A DNA stretch of 64,000 nt from Lepidodermella squamata (lineage: Eukaryota > Gastrotricha), in the NCBI GenBank assembly GCA_047495785.1, contig JBLDXI010000029.1, forward strand, positions 2,046,001-2,110,000. Direction: 5' to 3'. Of this stretch, positions 20,549 to 30,876 are shown piece after piece. The position numbers and the translations under genes were made by a program. The stretch's first letter is position 1; the number at the start of each line of letters is the position of its first letter. The notes under the pieces are model-generated. The model had not been told where the DNA came from. It did not search any database and saw only the letters and a program-made list of their open reading frames with translations.

Positions 20549-22816
20549 ATGCTAATTCCTAATTGTTTGTCTTTGATCTTGTTCTGCTCCATTCTCATTG
20601 TCTCGGTTGAAGACGCTGAAGCTCGAAAGCCGTACCGCTTGCGAACACTATTCCACGTTCCGTTGTTTCTAAATGTGGGAGATTTCAGACACTGTCGATG
20701 GGCATTCCAGACAGCTTACGACTTCGCAAATAATCGCTCTGATATTCTGCCAGACTATCACCTCGAATTTGAACATCGCGATGAAGGGCCTCAAAGTATG
20801 CTGGCAACGTCCACAAGCATAAACTTCATGCGTTCGATGATGGACTCGACAGAGCCTGGTTTATATCTTGCCCCAGTAACAGTGGGCGTGTCTTATACCC
20901 CCGGTTGTAAGAGTTGGGGCAGAGCTGCGTCTTATATGGACATGGTAATGATAGCAGCGAATTGCATCTCGCCCAGTCAAGCGAACCGCCGAGACTTATA
21001 CCCTAACCTGTGGCGTATCAAAGCTTCAACCAAGTTGACCATAATGGCTAGACTCAGCTTTATCAAACAGCTTACCTCATGGAAGAAAGCTGCAGTTCTC
21101 TTTCCGGTCAGTGAGAACTCCTTTGGATTGGAGGCAGCCACTTACACAATAGCAATGAATATTCAATTCGGCTTCGGAATTCAGACTATTGAAGCGAGTT
21201 CAGACTTCAACGATGATTTGATGCAGTCGTTCATCGAAAAGGACATCCGCATTTTTTTATTTGAAAATGGCGATGCCTTCATCATGGTACCTTTCCTGTG
21301 TCAGGCCTTCAAAAACGGGATAAAGGGTGAAAGATACATGTTCCTCTCGTTCATCTACGCGTACATGGATCCCAACGTTTTTCCAGCCTATTTGTATCCG
21401 AAGGACTGTAACATTTCTATCTACAAAGAACAAGCTGAACGAGTGTTGTATTTTGGCGCTTATTCGCAACTTCCAATTGCTAATGACGGGATAAGCAAAG
21501 ACTACCTAGGAAACACATTGTCTGAATTCGATACCTTCTTCAAATCGAAGTATCCAGTCGATATGAAAACGGCTGATTATCCTCTGCGATACTTTTGCTA
21601 CGATTCTGCTTTGCATTCTATCGTCACGCTGGCTGCGTCTGAGAAGCTTTTAAACAGCCGGAACTTGACTCTCAGGAACTTTAAGGATGATCCTCGAAAC
21701 GTGATGCTCGCTGTAAATGAAAGTATTGGCAATGTAAGGTACAGAAACATGCAGCACGGCTATTTTCACTATTCTGCGAGAATGGAGATGGACTATGAGG
21801 CACAGCTGGTCGCAACCTGGTCTCAGCAGACCGGACTTCGGGCAAGGTATGCCATATCTCTAGATGACAGTGCCACAACAGGGAACGATACTTCGCTTTT
21901 CAAAATACGAGTGGTTGCGCCTTTCGCGCCAAATTATCTACCGAAAGATGCTGCTGTCGAGGAATACGTTGATATCGGGATCCCTTATTCTGTTTTTAGC
22001 ATCTTAACAGCAACAGCCTGCATGGTCGTAATTTGCCAAATCAGTGGCATTTCCTATACATTTTCCTCTGAAAAGAAAAATCTCAAAATCAAAATAGACG
22101 ACTTTCTTGGGATGCTGGGTTTTCTCATTCTGGCATGTGGCTCAATGCTTCTCGCAACTCCGACAAATTTGCGTACCAATGCTGTTTGTCAAACAACAAT
22201 CTTCGCCGCAACATTGGGGTTGTCTCTGCTATACAGCATCATAGTCTTTCGCTTCTGGTCCGCTTTCAAAATTTTGCGGCAAAATGCGGCTCGCCTACGA
22301 CGGGCTCCGAATCTTGTCAAAGAAGAAGCATCCTTCCCAATCAGGGCCCTGCTGTTTGTCCTACTCAACTTCATCATTGCAATATCATGGGCTGTATCTG
22401 ATCCCTACCATTTCGCTCTCGCCAAGCCGGAAAATTCCAGGTACTACGTCGCTGATATCGATACTTACGTAGAGATGTATTCTATCACCTGCGTATCGAA
22501 TTTTACGGGTCAATGGTTGGCTGCTCTTCTGGCATTGCATCTCGCCCTACTTGGGATAGGTGTAATTTACGTTGTGAAACTCAAAGGCAATCGATACTTG
22601 CGGTATTATCCGTTCGTGAAGCGATTAGCTGTGGCTATTGCTGCATCGTCAACTTTATTCCTGGCTCTTACTGCCGTGGTCTTTATGCTGAAATCGACTA
22701 GCGCGCAGAATATTGCAGTAGCAGTTGGATTGCAGATTCAGTCAGGTATAATCGCCGCTTTGCTGTATGTCAAAGTTGGGAACGGATCTGCGGGTGGAGC
22801 AAAGAGACGTAGATAG
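20549..22816 (+). CDS. GABA-B-like class C GPCR (subfamily A), intronless
   Basis: Single exon, 755 aa. The signal peptide (MLIPNCLSLILFCSILIVSV) precedes EARKPYRLRTLFHVPLFLN. The flytrap domain has ANNRSDILPDYHLEFEHRDE and TPGCKSWGR, followed by seven TM segments and YPFVKRLAVAIAASSTLF in TM6. It is shorter than its paralogues because the tail stops after GNGSAGGAKRRR, only a few residues beyond TM7. It shares a 59-nt identical block with the paralogue at 12092. An hAT-type element begins 44 bp after the stop codon and may supply or interrupt the 3' UTR. Confidence 0.9.
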   Translation: MLIPNCLSLILFCSILIVSVEDAEARKPYRLRTLFHVPLFLNVGDFRHCRWAFQTAYDFANNRSDILPDYHLEFEHRDEGPQSMLATSTSINFMRSMMDSTEPGLYLAPVTVGVSYTPGCKSWGRAASYMDMVMIAANCISPSQANRRDLYPNLWRIKASTKLTIMARLSFIKQLTSWKKAAVLFPVSENSFGLEAATYTIAMNIQFGFGIQTIEASSDFNDDLMQSFIEKDIRIFLFENGDAFIMVPFLCQAFKNGIKGERYMFLSFIYAYMDPNVFPAYLYPKDCNISIYKEQAERVLYFGAYSQLPIANDGISKDYLGNTLSEFDTFFKSKYPVDMKTADYPLRYFCYDSALHSIVTLAASEKLLNSRNLTLRNFKDDPRNVMLAVNESIGNVRYRNMQHGYFHYSARMEMDYEAQLVATWSQQTGLRARYAISLDDSATTGNDTSLFKIRVVAPFAPNYLPKDAAVEEYVDIGIPYSVFSILTATACMVVICQISGISYTFSSEKKNLKIKIDDFLGMLGFLILACGSMLLATPTNLRTNAVCQTTIFAATLGLSLLYSIIVFRFWSAFKILRQNAARLRRAPNLVKEEASFPIRALLFVLLNFIIAISWAVSDPYHFALAKPENSRYYVADIDTYVEMYSITCVSNFTGQWLAALLALHLALLGIGVIYVVKLKGNRYLRYYPFVKRLAVAIAASSTLFLALTAVVFMLKSTSAQNIAVAVGLQIQSGIIAALLYVKVGNGSAGGAKRRR

Positions 22817-22859
22817 GACGCCACAGCTGGGCTCTTTACAACAAGCATTGAGATCAGAT

Positions 22860-24546
22860 CATAGACAATAATGTTACAGATCGGACACTCACACACTTCG
22901 CATTGAAATTTAATTATGAACTTTGTACCGTGGATCGGCCATTATAAATTTGGCCGAAAAAAAGCATATCTCATAAATTCTTGGAAAAAATATCAAAAAA
23001 TCAGGCATTTTTTGACGGTCATAATGGACCAAACCCTGTCGCGCGAATCGGCTTCGTTATCGAGAAAATCAATATCGAAAAATCGATTATTTGCACACTG
23101 TAAAGCTGTGTTGCGTAATCATTACTCATTCGAAGAAAAAGACTAGTAGTGAGAAAAACTGCTCTGATTGCACACACTTGGATTATGAGTCCCATTAGCA
23201 GAAACGGCAGGAAATTTTCTAATTCAACTTTTAAGGAGGAATTTTACATAAAAAATCTCCATGTAATTAAAATCCACCTTAATTTCTCGAAACTATGTAG
23301 GCTTTTTTCATCCGAATTTTAGTCTTCTAGGCTTTGCCTGGTGCAGAGAAAAACTATGTGATTCAGAGCAAATTTCGATCATTTCGTCAACGGCGACGAG
23401 ACGAATGATGGTGAGCCACCCTAACGAAGGTAGTAAACATTTATCAAAGTTTATTTTTGAAAATTTCTAACATTTCCAAAAATGCCGGAAAAATCAATTT
23501 CATTATTGAAATCCAGAACATGAATACTAAAGGTTCTATGCCAATTGAGCAAACGAAAATTGAGCAACGAAAATAGAGCAAGGGCTTTTGAGCAACGATA
23601 TTAGAGCAAACGAAATTAGAGCAAAACGACACGAGAGCAAATTTTATTTACAATAAATAACAGCTGCAATTAATTATTAAATTTGCTCTCGTGTCGTTTT
23701 GCTCTAATCTCGTTTTGCTCAAAAGTCATTTTGCACTAATTTCGTTTGCTCAGAAGTCGTTTTGCTCTAATTTCGTTTGCTCTAATATCGTTGCTCAAAA
23801 GCCCTTGCTCTATTTTCGTTGCTCAATTTTCGTTTGCTCAATTGGCATAGAACCATACTAAATACATTATAAAATAATTAAAATTAAAATTAGTTTAAAT
23901 TCTGTTTAATTCAACTTTGCACCGCTTGTTCTTATCATTATCAATTCTTTTAAAGGTCGCCAAGCATCAGGATTTCACAAATCGGGCCGAGTCGAAGGCC
24001 ACTGCGAGCTACTTACATATGCATGCAGCGATTTAAACCCGAAAACGACCCGGTGTACCCGGCCTATGGTTTAATCGTATTAATTCCATCGCTTGCCTGA
24101 AATCTCGCGAACCAACCCAGAAAAGCACCAGAAAACTATGACATGTTGCTATCTAGCTTGATAGTTCACTAAATTATACGATGATTTTTAACTGAATCAT
24201 GCCTTGAGAGATAAATAAATAAAACAACATGGTGCCAAATGCTTGTGTTTTCGTGAAAAAACATGTGGCCCCGCGAAAAAAAATGAAATAAGGACTCAAC
24301 AAATAAATTTTAATGCAAATTTTTGTTTTTCAATTTAAAAATCAACGGCATCAAATCGCGCGATGAGCCTTTGATCTTTAGAAACCTTGAAAGACGGAGA
24401 TTCTTTCCATAAAAATTTCAAAATTTTTGGAGATATGCTTATTTTTCCACCTTTTAAATCAATGCATTCAAATTAGTGTGCAAATTTATGGTTTAACGAC
24501 AACAGGCAAGTGCGTGAGTGTCCGATCTGTTACATCATTGTCTATG
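22860..24546. mobile_element. non-autonomous hAT-type element with 8-bp target duplication
   Basis: Ends are inverted repeats beginning CATAGACAAT and continuing (one mismatch plus small gaps) through CAGATCGGACACTCAC. The element is flanked by the 8-bp direct repeat GATCAGAT at 22852-22859 and 24547-24554. Eight-bp duplications and TIRs of this kind fit hAT elements. No transposase frame exists in its 1.69 kb, so it would need a helper. It holds a nested palindromic element at 23532-23854. Confidence 0.82.
23532..23854. mobile_element. 323-bp palindromic MITE nested in the hAT-type element
   Basis: The whole unit is close to a perfect palindrome. It starts GGTTCTATGCCAATTGAGCA and ends with the reverse complement. 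Inside are many copies of the word GAGCAAACGAAA and variants in one arm and the complementary word in the other. An 8-bp target duplication ATACTAAA lies at 23524-23531 and 23855-23862. The transcript would fold into a long hairpin. Confidence 0.9.
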
Positions 24547-24627
24547 GATCAGATTAACCAGAGAGGAAGCTGAGTTTTGGCTGTGCTTAATAGAAATGAA
24601 AGTTTGAGACTTGGGATGTGTTCTATC

Positions 24628-24640
24628 CATAGACAATAAT
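24628..24640. repeat. isolated copy of the hAT-type terminal sequence
   Basis: CATAGACAATAAT recurs 82 bp beyond the right end of the hAT-type element, without a partner. It is probably a remnant of another copy. Confidence 0.4.
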
Positions 24641-25696
24641 ACATGATAATTTGGATCGCACCATCGTCTTCAGCATGGTCGAATTACCTAAGGTGCAAAA
24701 TTTTACATCGCTTGGTGGAGCAGTCGACGTAGGGTCATAGGAAGCGTGGAAAAACAAATTAACGCTTAATTTGTATTCACCTGAGATTTCTTCAATTTTG
24801 AGCTAGGTTACCATCACAAATCAATGTTAACAAGCAATCAAATTGTAGCTCAAAAACGTTTAACCACCCCCAGCCAAAATTTCAATTATTTTAGCAAGGC
24901 GTCCTACGAGCCATTTCCATAGGCTACTTTGCCTAATTAATCCAGAGACACTACTGTGTCCTAACAGATAAAAAGTTTGGGAACCGCTGCAATAAAGAAC
25001 GAAAGCACAATAAGGTTCAGGATGAACATAGAAACTGTCAAAATAATATGTAGGTATGTTATCAAATGGTGAATAAAATTCATAATTTTTAACGGCGTCA
25101 AATGTCAGGCTTCGATGACGCGATGGAAGAATGTTAACAAAAATTTCTTCTCATTTTATTTTAACAGTTTCATACAAGTCCTAAGATACAAGGTATTATT
25201 ATGGATATTTATTAATCTTGCAAATTTTTGTATTAATCCAGAGATGCAGCTAACCAGCTTCTGGCAACATTATATTTATCGATTTGGCATGCGAGTTGTT
25301 GCCTTGGGACTTGAGTGAATAAAATTCAATGAAAATGAGTCCTATAATGTCATTCATCTACGAGCGATCAGCATTTGTTTTATAGAGTTGATTTTGTTCG
25401 CAACCATGAAACTGAACAAATACGCAACATTAACCCCGAGCCCTATTGTCTGCATTTAATATAGTGCGCTAAAAACGAGCTTCTAATTATTGCGATCTAT
25501 CAGAAAAATTGGCCCCCGCGACGTTCCTTTTCACTCCAATGTTGGCACTCAAATCAATGGCTGCTACTAATTTTTTACTGTGAATGAATTATTAATTGGG
25601 ATCATTTTTGCATTGACTGTTTCGCATTCATAGATGATGTCTACTCTCACAAGCGTGTGAAAAACGTGACTTGCTCGGAAATTGCACATATAGTCA
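24641..25696. other. intergenic region upstream of the channel cluster
   Basis: AT-rich, with no supported gene or bounded repeat. Confidence 0.4.
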
Positions 25697-26972
25697 ATGA
25701 TATCAAAATTTCGCCTCATAATCGCCGCAATTATTCCTGCTGTTGTTCTCGCTAACAATGGCATGCAACTTTTCGAAAATTTGGTCGAACAATGCAGACT
25801 TGCCGATAAAATCCCGCTCATATTCAGTACGGAATCGCCTCAAATCACACTTCGAGTCGTAATGTGGGCGACTCGATTTTTGGAGTTATCAGAAATCGAT
25901 GAGAGGCTATCCTTCATCACAACTTTAACTCTCCACTGGAACGACTCGTGTGTGGCAGCAAACTGGGACCGTTCTCTTTTTAACCAAACCATTTTTGTCC
26001 CGGTTGGTGGTTTATGGAGGCCACCTATCATCCATACAACATCCGTAAATAATGTCGCAATGTCTTTGTCGTGAGTTATTTTTCACATTTTCGATACATT
26101 TTTATGACGGGCTTTCTCGGCATTAGAGGAGCTGAGGATAGCAGCTACATGACTATTGCCCAAAACGGGACCATGAGATGGATAAATTACATTCAGTTAT
26201 CAGCGCAATGTATCATTTATTATCAGTTTTCAATTGAATGACCTATAATTTTTTTTCTAGGTCAACTCAATTTTCGAACATTTCCGTTTGACATTCAAGA
26301 CAGATGCATTGTGAGATTCGATTTCGTGTACGAGTCATCCATGTTGATTGCTATCGAAGCTAACGGATTCACATATCCTGACTTCATTTCGAACTCATCA
26401 GTTTGGCAATTCATTAGCGTCCGCTCTTCTGTTGAAACTCGGCGGCAATTTCTGACCGGCGGAGTTTACAGTCAGCCAACTTTTGCGTTCAAATTTCGTC
26501 GAAAGCCTGAGTCTTATTGGCTGAGCATGATTCTGCCCACTTTTTGCCTCATCTTTCTACAATTCGCCTTTATTGGTAAGAGATATTTAATCTATCAATT
26601 GGAACTTTTTGATATTTTGAACTCCAAGCTATGCCCCCCGAGGAAACTAATCGCAGCTTTTACTCAGCCACAGTCTTCTTAGCCTTTATATTCATGCTGA
26701 ACATTATTATGGCCAACATTCCGAAAACATCCCAGCGAGTTGTGTTTGTGAATTATGTAGCGATTCAAATGTTTCTCGGCGTAGGATGTACAATTTACTC
26801 AGTTGTTGCCAATTGCTGGGCTCGAAGTGAAACCGCCATGAGAAAACTCAAATTATTTTTTGGCAAGGCAATAACTGCAATTCGATTGGCTGATTTCATA
26901 TTTTTCGCCATTATTCTGATTATCATGCTGATTTCTACCGCTGTCACCTTTTCAATTCTCCTAGAAGAGTAA
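25697..26972 (+). CDS. Cys-loop ligand-gated ion channel subunit
   Basis: Four exons (25697-26070, 26127-26209, 26261-26575, 26629-26972) join exactly in frame to 371 aa. Features in order: signal peptide (LIIAAIIPAVVLA); extracellular domain with HWNDSC and VPVGGLWRPP, the usual W-x-P of this family; the Cys-loop formed across the second intron, ending FPFDIQDRC; pre-M1 FRRKPESYW and M1; MPPEETNRSFY leading into M2; M3 after NIPKTS; and M4 at the C-terminus. The Cys-loop has 14 residues between cysteines instead of the usual 13 (an extra Arg). The residue before M2 that sets charge selectivity is neither the Glu of cation channels nor the Pro-Ala-Arg of anion channels. The intracellular loop is very short. 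Ligand unknown. Its tandem paralogue follows 173 bp downstream. Confidence 0.85.
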
Positions 26973-27091
26973 TAAAAACTGAAACATCTCGTTATTTGCA
27001 TAGTGATTATTGCAAACGCCAATATGACGGCAAATCGATGCATCGCATGACACAACCTTTATTTCCTATTAAATGATTTCTGATCGTGAAA

Positions 27092-27098
27092 TATAAAG
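27092..27098 (+). promoter_or_regulatory. TATA box of the second channel gene
   Basis: TATAAAG lies 48 bp before the ATG at 27146, supporting that start over the upstream GTG in the same frame. Confidence 0.5.
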
Positions 27099-27145
27099 GC
27101 TGCTCACTATTCGCAAAAATCGACAGTGCTACTATCATCTGCGAA

Positions 27146-28334
27146 ATGATAATTTTAATTTTTACCTTTTTTCTACATTATTTAACACTGCTGGGCGCAG
27201 TTGAAGTGTCGCTTTTCGATCATCTGAAGAATGAATGCAATTTGGATTCAAATGCGCCTCCAACAAATTACGAGACGCCCCTCAATTTGAGGTTTGTATT
27301 CTGGGCAACGCGATTCATTGAGCTGTCTGAACTCGATGAAACACTGTCCATGGTGACTTACATGGTCACACATTGGCGGCCACACTTGACGCTGATTTCA
27401 TCCATGAGAAGTGTAGTTATTAGCTTAGAGTAAGAACAATTTTGTTTTCATTCAAAATTTTAATCAATCAAATCCAATTATACCAGTGAGTCCGAACAAA
27501 ACAGCTACGTTGAAATACTGCGGAATAGCGCTATGAAATGGATCAACTATTTTCAACTCCAGTCACATTGTGAAATTTAGGTCTGACTGAAATGTCAAAA
27601 AGTTTCATCAAGTCATTTTCAGGTGAGATGCATTTCAAAAATTTTCCATTTGACGTTCACGACTGCTTGGTTGAATTTGAACTTATGGAATCCGACCAAG
27701 AAGTTACAAATCCGATGGAACTCAATGCGTTTTCCTACACGAAATTCATGTCAGCTTCTTCGATTTGGTCGTTGGAAAATATTTCGACATCAATTCATGA
27801 GACAGTGTATCTCGACAGTCAAACGGTCTTCAGTTTACCTACCATTTCCTTTGGGTTTCGAAGAAAACCTGGCTCATTAGTTTACGGTCTTCTTCTTCCT
27901 ATTTTCTGCCTCATGGTCTTACAACTTGCCTTTGTCGGTAAATATAATTTGAGATGTTTAAAATTCCATCTTAAAATTTACTTTCCTTTACAGTGATGCC
28001 TCCAGAAGATACTAACAGATCAGTTTATTGTGCGACCATGTTCATGGCATTCATAGTACTTCTGAACTTGATTGAATCATCACTGCCGAAAACTTCAGAG
28101 CCCGTTCTAATTATAATTTTCATCTCAATAAAACTCGTAATCGGCGTTTTATGCACGCTTTATTCAATTTTAGGAAACTCTCTATCAAAACAAAAGTTTG
28201 CCGCCAGGAAAATCGTAGTCGCTTCAAGATTAAAAATTCGAGTTATTAGTGTCATCGATTTCTTTGTTGGAACTACTTTGATGCTTCTCTCAACAATACC
28301 TACCATTATTATATTCGATTTGATGATGAAATGA
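27146..28334 (+). CDS. Cys-loop ligand-gated ion channel subunit with deleted binding-loop segment
   Basis: Four exons (27146-27429, 27487-27569, 27623-27937, 27994-28334) give 340 aa in frame. Exons 2 and 3 have exactly the lengths (83 and 315 nt) of those in the upstream paralogue. The Cys-loop has the canonical 13 residues and ends FPFDVHDC, with its first Cys codon split by the intron. M1 to M4 are present (MPPEDTNRSVY before M2). Compared with the neighbour, 26 residues are missing between the two tryptophans of HWND...GLWRPP: here the sequence reads THWRPHL directly. The lost stretch normally forms part of the ligand-binding face, so this subunit may not bind ligand itself or may act only in heteromers (inference). 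Confidence 0.82.
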
Positions 28335-28548
28335 ATAAAACTGTAAAACGACACATGTTATTTGTTATCTAAATCACCTAGCATCCAAACTGGGGTCTAG
28401 ATTCTAATGCCCTCGGGCATTCATTAGACCGACAATCAGTCATTCATTAAAAGCTTTTCGATCGATTCAGACGAAGATAAAAGACCGTTTTGCGGTATGA
28501 TGCGATATGCGATATGAAATGCGATATGATAAACTTCCCGTATGTAAA

Positions 28549-28746
28549 ATGACGCGATACGTTCTGTTTTTCCTTATTCTAAGAGTAGGATCAACAGCCG
28601 CAACAGCTATCACAGAAGAGGAAGAACTTCTTGACCAACTACGAGATAAGTGCTGGGACCACAGGCGCACATTAGGCCAGTTCCAAATCACGCTACAACG
28701 CTGTGGATTCGCTTCTCCTTCTCGCCGACGAGATTTCTCGGTCTAA
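28549..28746 (+). pseudogene. 5' fragment of a third Cys-loop channel gene
   Basis: The ATG at 28549 opens a signal peptide (YVLFFLILRVGSTAA) followed by ELLDQLRDKC and QFQITLQ. These align with LFENLVEQC and PQITLRV at the start of the channel at 25697. The similarity stops after about 50 codons, near a repeat at 28774. The remaining exons are absent. It is the third member of the tandem array, destroyed by a deletion or repeat insertion. Confidence 0.55.
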
Positions 28747-28773
28747 ACGAGATTGAACAGCAATTGTCTATAA

Positions 28774-28885
28774 ATTAAGGAATCCTTAACGGTGTTGAGG
28801 GCAGAAACGAGATTTCGGCCCGCTTAAAATGACGGAGGGCGTAGCGAAGCGAAGCCCGAAGGTATTTTCAAGGGCTGAAATCGAG
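28774..28885 (+). repeat. dispersed repeat, copy 1 (second copy at 49113-49233)
   Basis: Shares gtgttgagggcagaa, gagggcgtagcg, agcgaagcccga and ggtattttcaagggctgaa with the copy next to the Mutator-like terminal repeat at 49113. Here it marks the breakpoint joining the channel fragment to the truncated basic-protein gene. Confidence 0.75.
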
Positions 28886-28895
28886 TTTGAAATCA

Positions 28896-29002
28896 AGAAG
28901 CACGGCAAGGGTCGCAAGGGCCACAAGAGCGGCAGCTACTCGGCCTCCAACAACTTCTCGTACTCGGTTGCTGTCGAAACTGGGGCTGCTCCCGCTAAAT
29001 AA
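28896..29002 (+). pseudogene. truncated 3' end of a basic Gly/Lys/Ser-rich protein gene
   Basis: About 35 codons match the C-terminus of the protein encoded at 37858 (KHGKGRKG, SGSYSASNNFSYSVAVETGA) and end in TAA at 29000-29002. The 5' part is replaced by the dispersed repeat. It shows that the gene pair of basic protein and propeller extended to this side of the plus-strand propeller gene. Confidence 0.8.
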
Positions 29003-29520
29003 AAACATTTCCGAAAGGAAGGCGTTGATATTCGGCTTTCTTCAATGATAATTTATGCCGACGTCTGAAATTGAAATAAAGTTAACAGGTTTAACTCTTT
29101 TATTCAAATGTGCTTTTCACTGCTCACAATTTTGAGATCGTCATTTCGTTTATACCAATATGAATATGAATATGCAATTTGGGGTGTTAACACGGTTGCT
29201 CTCGTCTCCGATGACATTGCCAGCTGAGAAAAAAACTAAAAAATGCTACGCAAATATGATTAGGTATTCGGATTAATCAGCGTCATCATTACCATAGCTC
29301 GTACCAGGTACAATGTGACTATCTGGCTTAATATTTTTATCGCACCTCATGATGGACTTTGTATTGCGTAACACACAAGCAGGGCGTAGAAATAAGTAGT
29401 CTATTGCCTGATACGCTGAAATCCGCATGCACTACCGGCATCGCGACACTGCGACCTGATTAATCTGCCCACAAGAGCTATGGATTCATTCGCGGCAAAT
29501 CGTGATTCACTTTAGCCTGC

Positions 29521-29530
29521 ATATAAAGGC
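29521..29530 (+). promoter_or_regulatory. TATA box of the split propeller gene
   Basis: ATATAAAGGC lies about 100 bp before the ATG at 29629. The same word occurs upstream of the genes at 27146 and 35985. Confidence 0.45.
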
Positions 29531-30876
29531 TCAATCAGCTCCAATGAAAGTAGTGGGGCTCTTGTCATTATCTTACAAATCTTCGTCTCGCCTTTGGTTA
29601 ACATCTTCAATAAGTTTCATAGGCCACAATGAAGTTACTGACATTTATTTCTCTCGTTTTGGCAACGGCTCACGCTGATCTGAAGTCATCATGGGCAAGC
29701 GCAGGGGGCGACCAAGCCCACACTGGCTACAAGGCTGAGTCTGTAGTAGCATATAACGGCATTGAGCTTATACGCAAATTCGACGTGGTTCTCGATTCGA
29801 ATTTCGCGTCTAACGACCAAATCGTGGCCTACAACGGAACGATTTTCCAAATCGACGACCAGGGCAGGCTTTACATGTACGACGCAGAGAGTGGCAATCG
29901 GTTGAAGGTTGTAGCTGTAGCTGGTTCTTTTGACTCGGCGTTCAAATGCGGCCAGCCAACGATAGCAGAAATAGACAATTCAGCTGCTCTGTACGTTCGC
30001 TGCGAGTCTTTAACGCCTGAGATGAAAACTCGAGTTCAATTGATTTCTGTCAATCTGGGCAAGGATAACTTTGGAGATTTGCAGACGTTCGAGTTTGAGA
30101 CGCAAAGCTACTCGCCCTCCAATACCTTCGTCGGCGCTGTTAGCTCAGGCACAGGCTACTTTTACTCGGTTTCCTATGCAAAAAACGTAATTGGATTCTT
30201 CCCAATAGGCAAGGCCATAGGGAATGCTACGATAGAGGTAACAATTCCGACTATTGATGACTCCGAAATCTTCGCAGTTTCATTAAGTGCCGATTCACGA
30301 CTATTTGTATCCCATGCCTTTTCTATGACTCAAGTTAACGCTATAACTGGAAAAATTATTGGCACAGCATTTGTTGATAAAACCTCGATAAAAATCTGGT
30401 TCACCCCGATGTTAGCCAATAATCAAGCTGCTATTGTCCCACAAGTGACCTGCCCCACATCTGGATGTTGGGTCAATATCTTCTACTTTGATATCACTCT
30501 ATATTTTAGTAGCGCCAATTTGCGCCAGTGTGCGCCACCACTCAGCATGTGATACGCGCATACTCGAGCTTGTGCCAACATAACAGCGCGTTTCCTTACC
30601 GTGGGATATAACGCACACATTCACGGGTGGTTTAAAGTTAAGCTCCGTGCTATTTCAAACATTGAATAAACGATTTTGACGAAAGCCGCATACTTCGCCA
30701 CGCTATCGATTCCCGAAGAATGGACTGAAAAATGTGTAAAATAATACGGCTTTCCAGGGTGCCATCGATGAAACCCGCGAAGATGTGAGTGCCAGGAGTA
30801 TATTAACCCAGAAATTTTGACAATTCAGAGACTAATAAACAATTAAAACAGCATTTCCGCCTTAATTTCCGAAGCT

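Noticed and set aside
25115-25318. 67-codon open frame upstream of the channel genes
   Set aside because: AT-rich, no signal peptide, domain or splice logic; likely chance.
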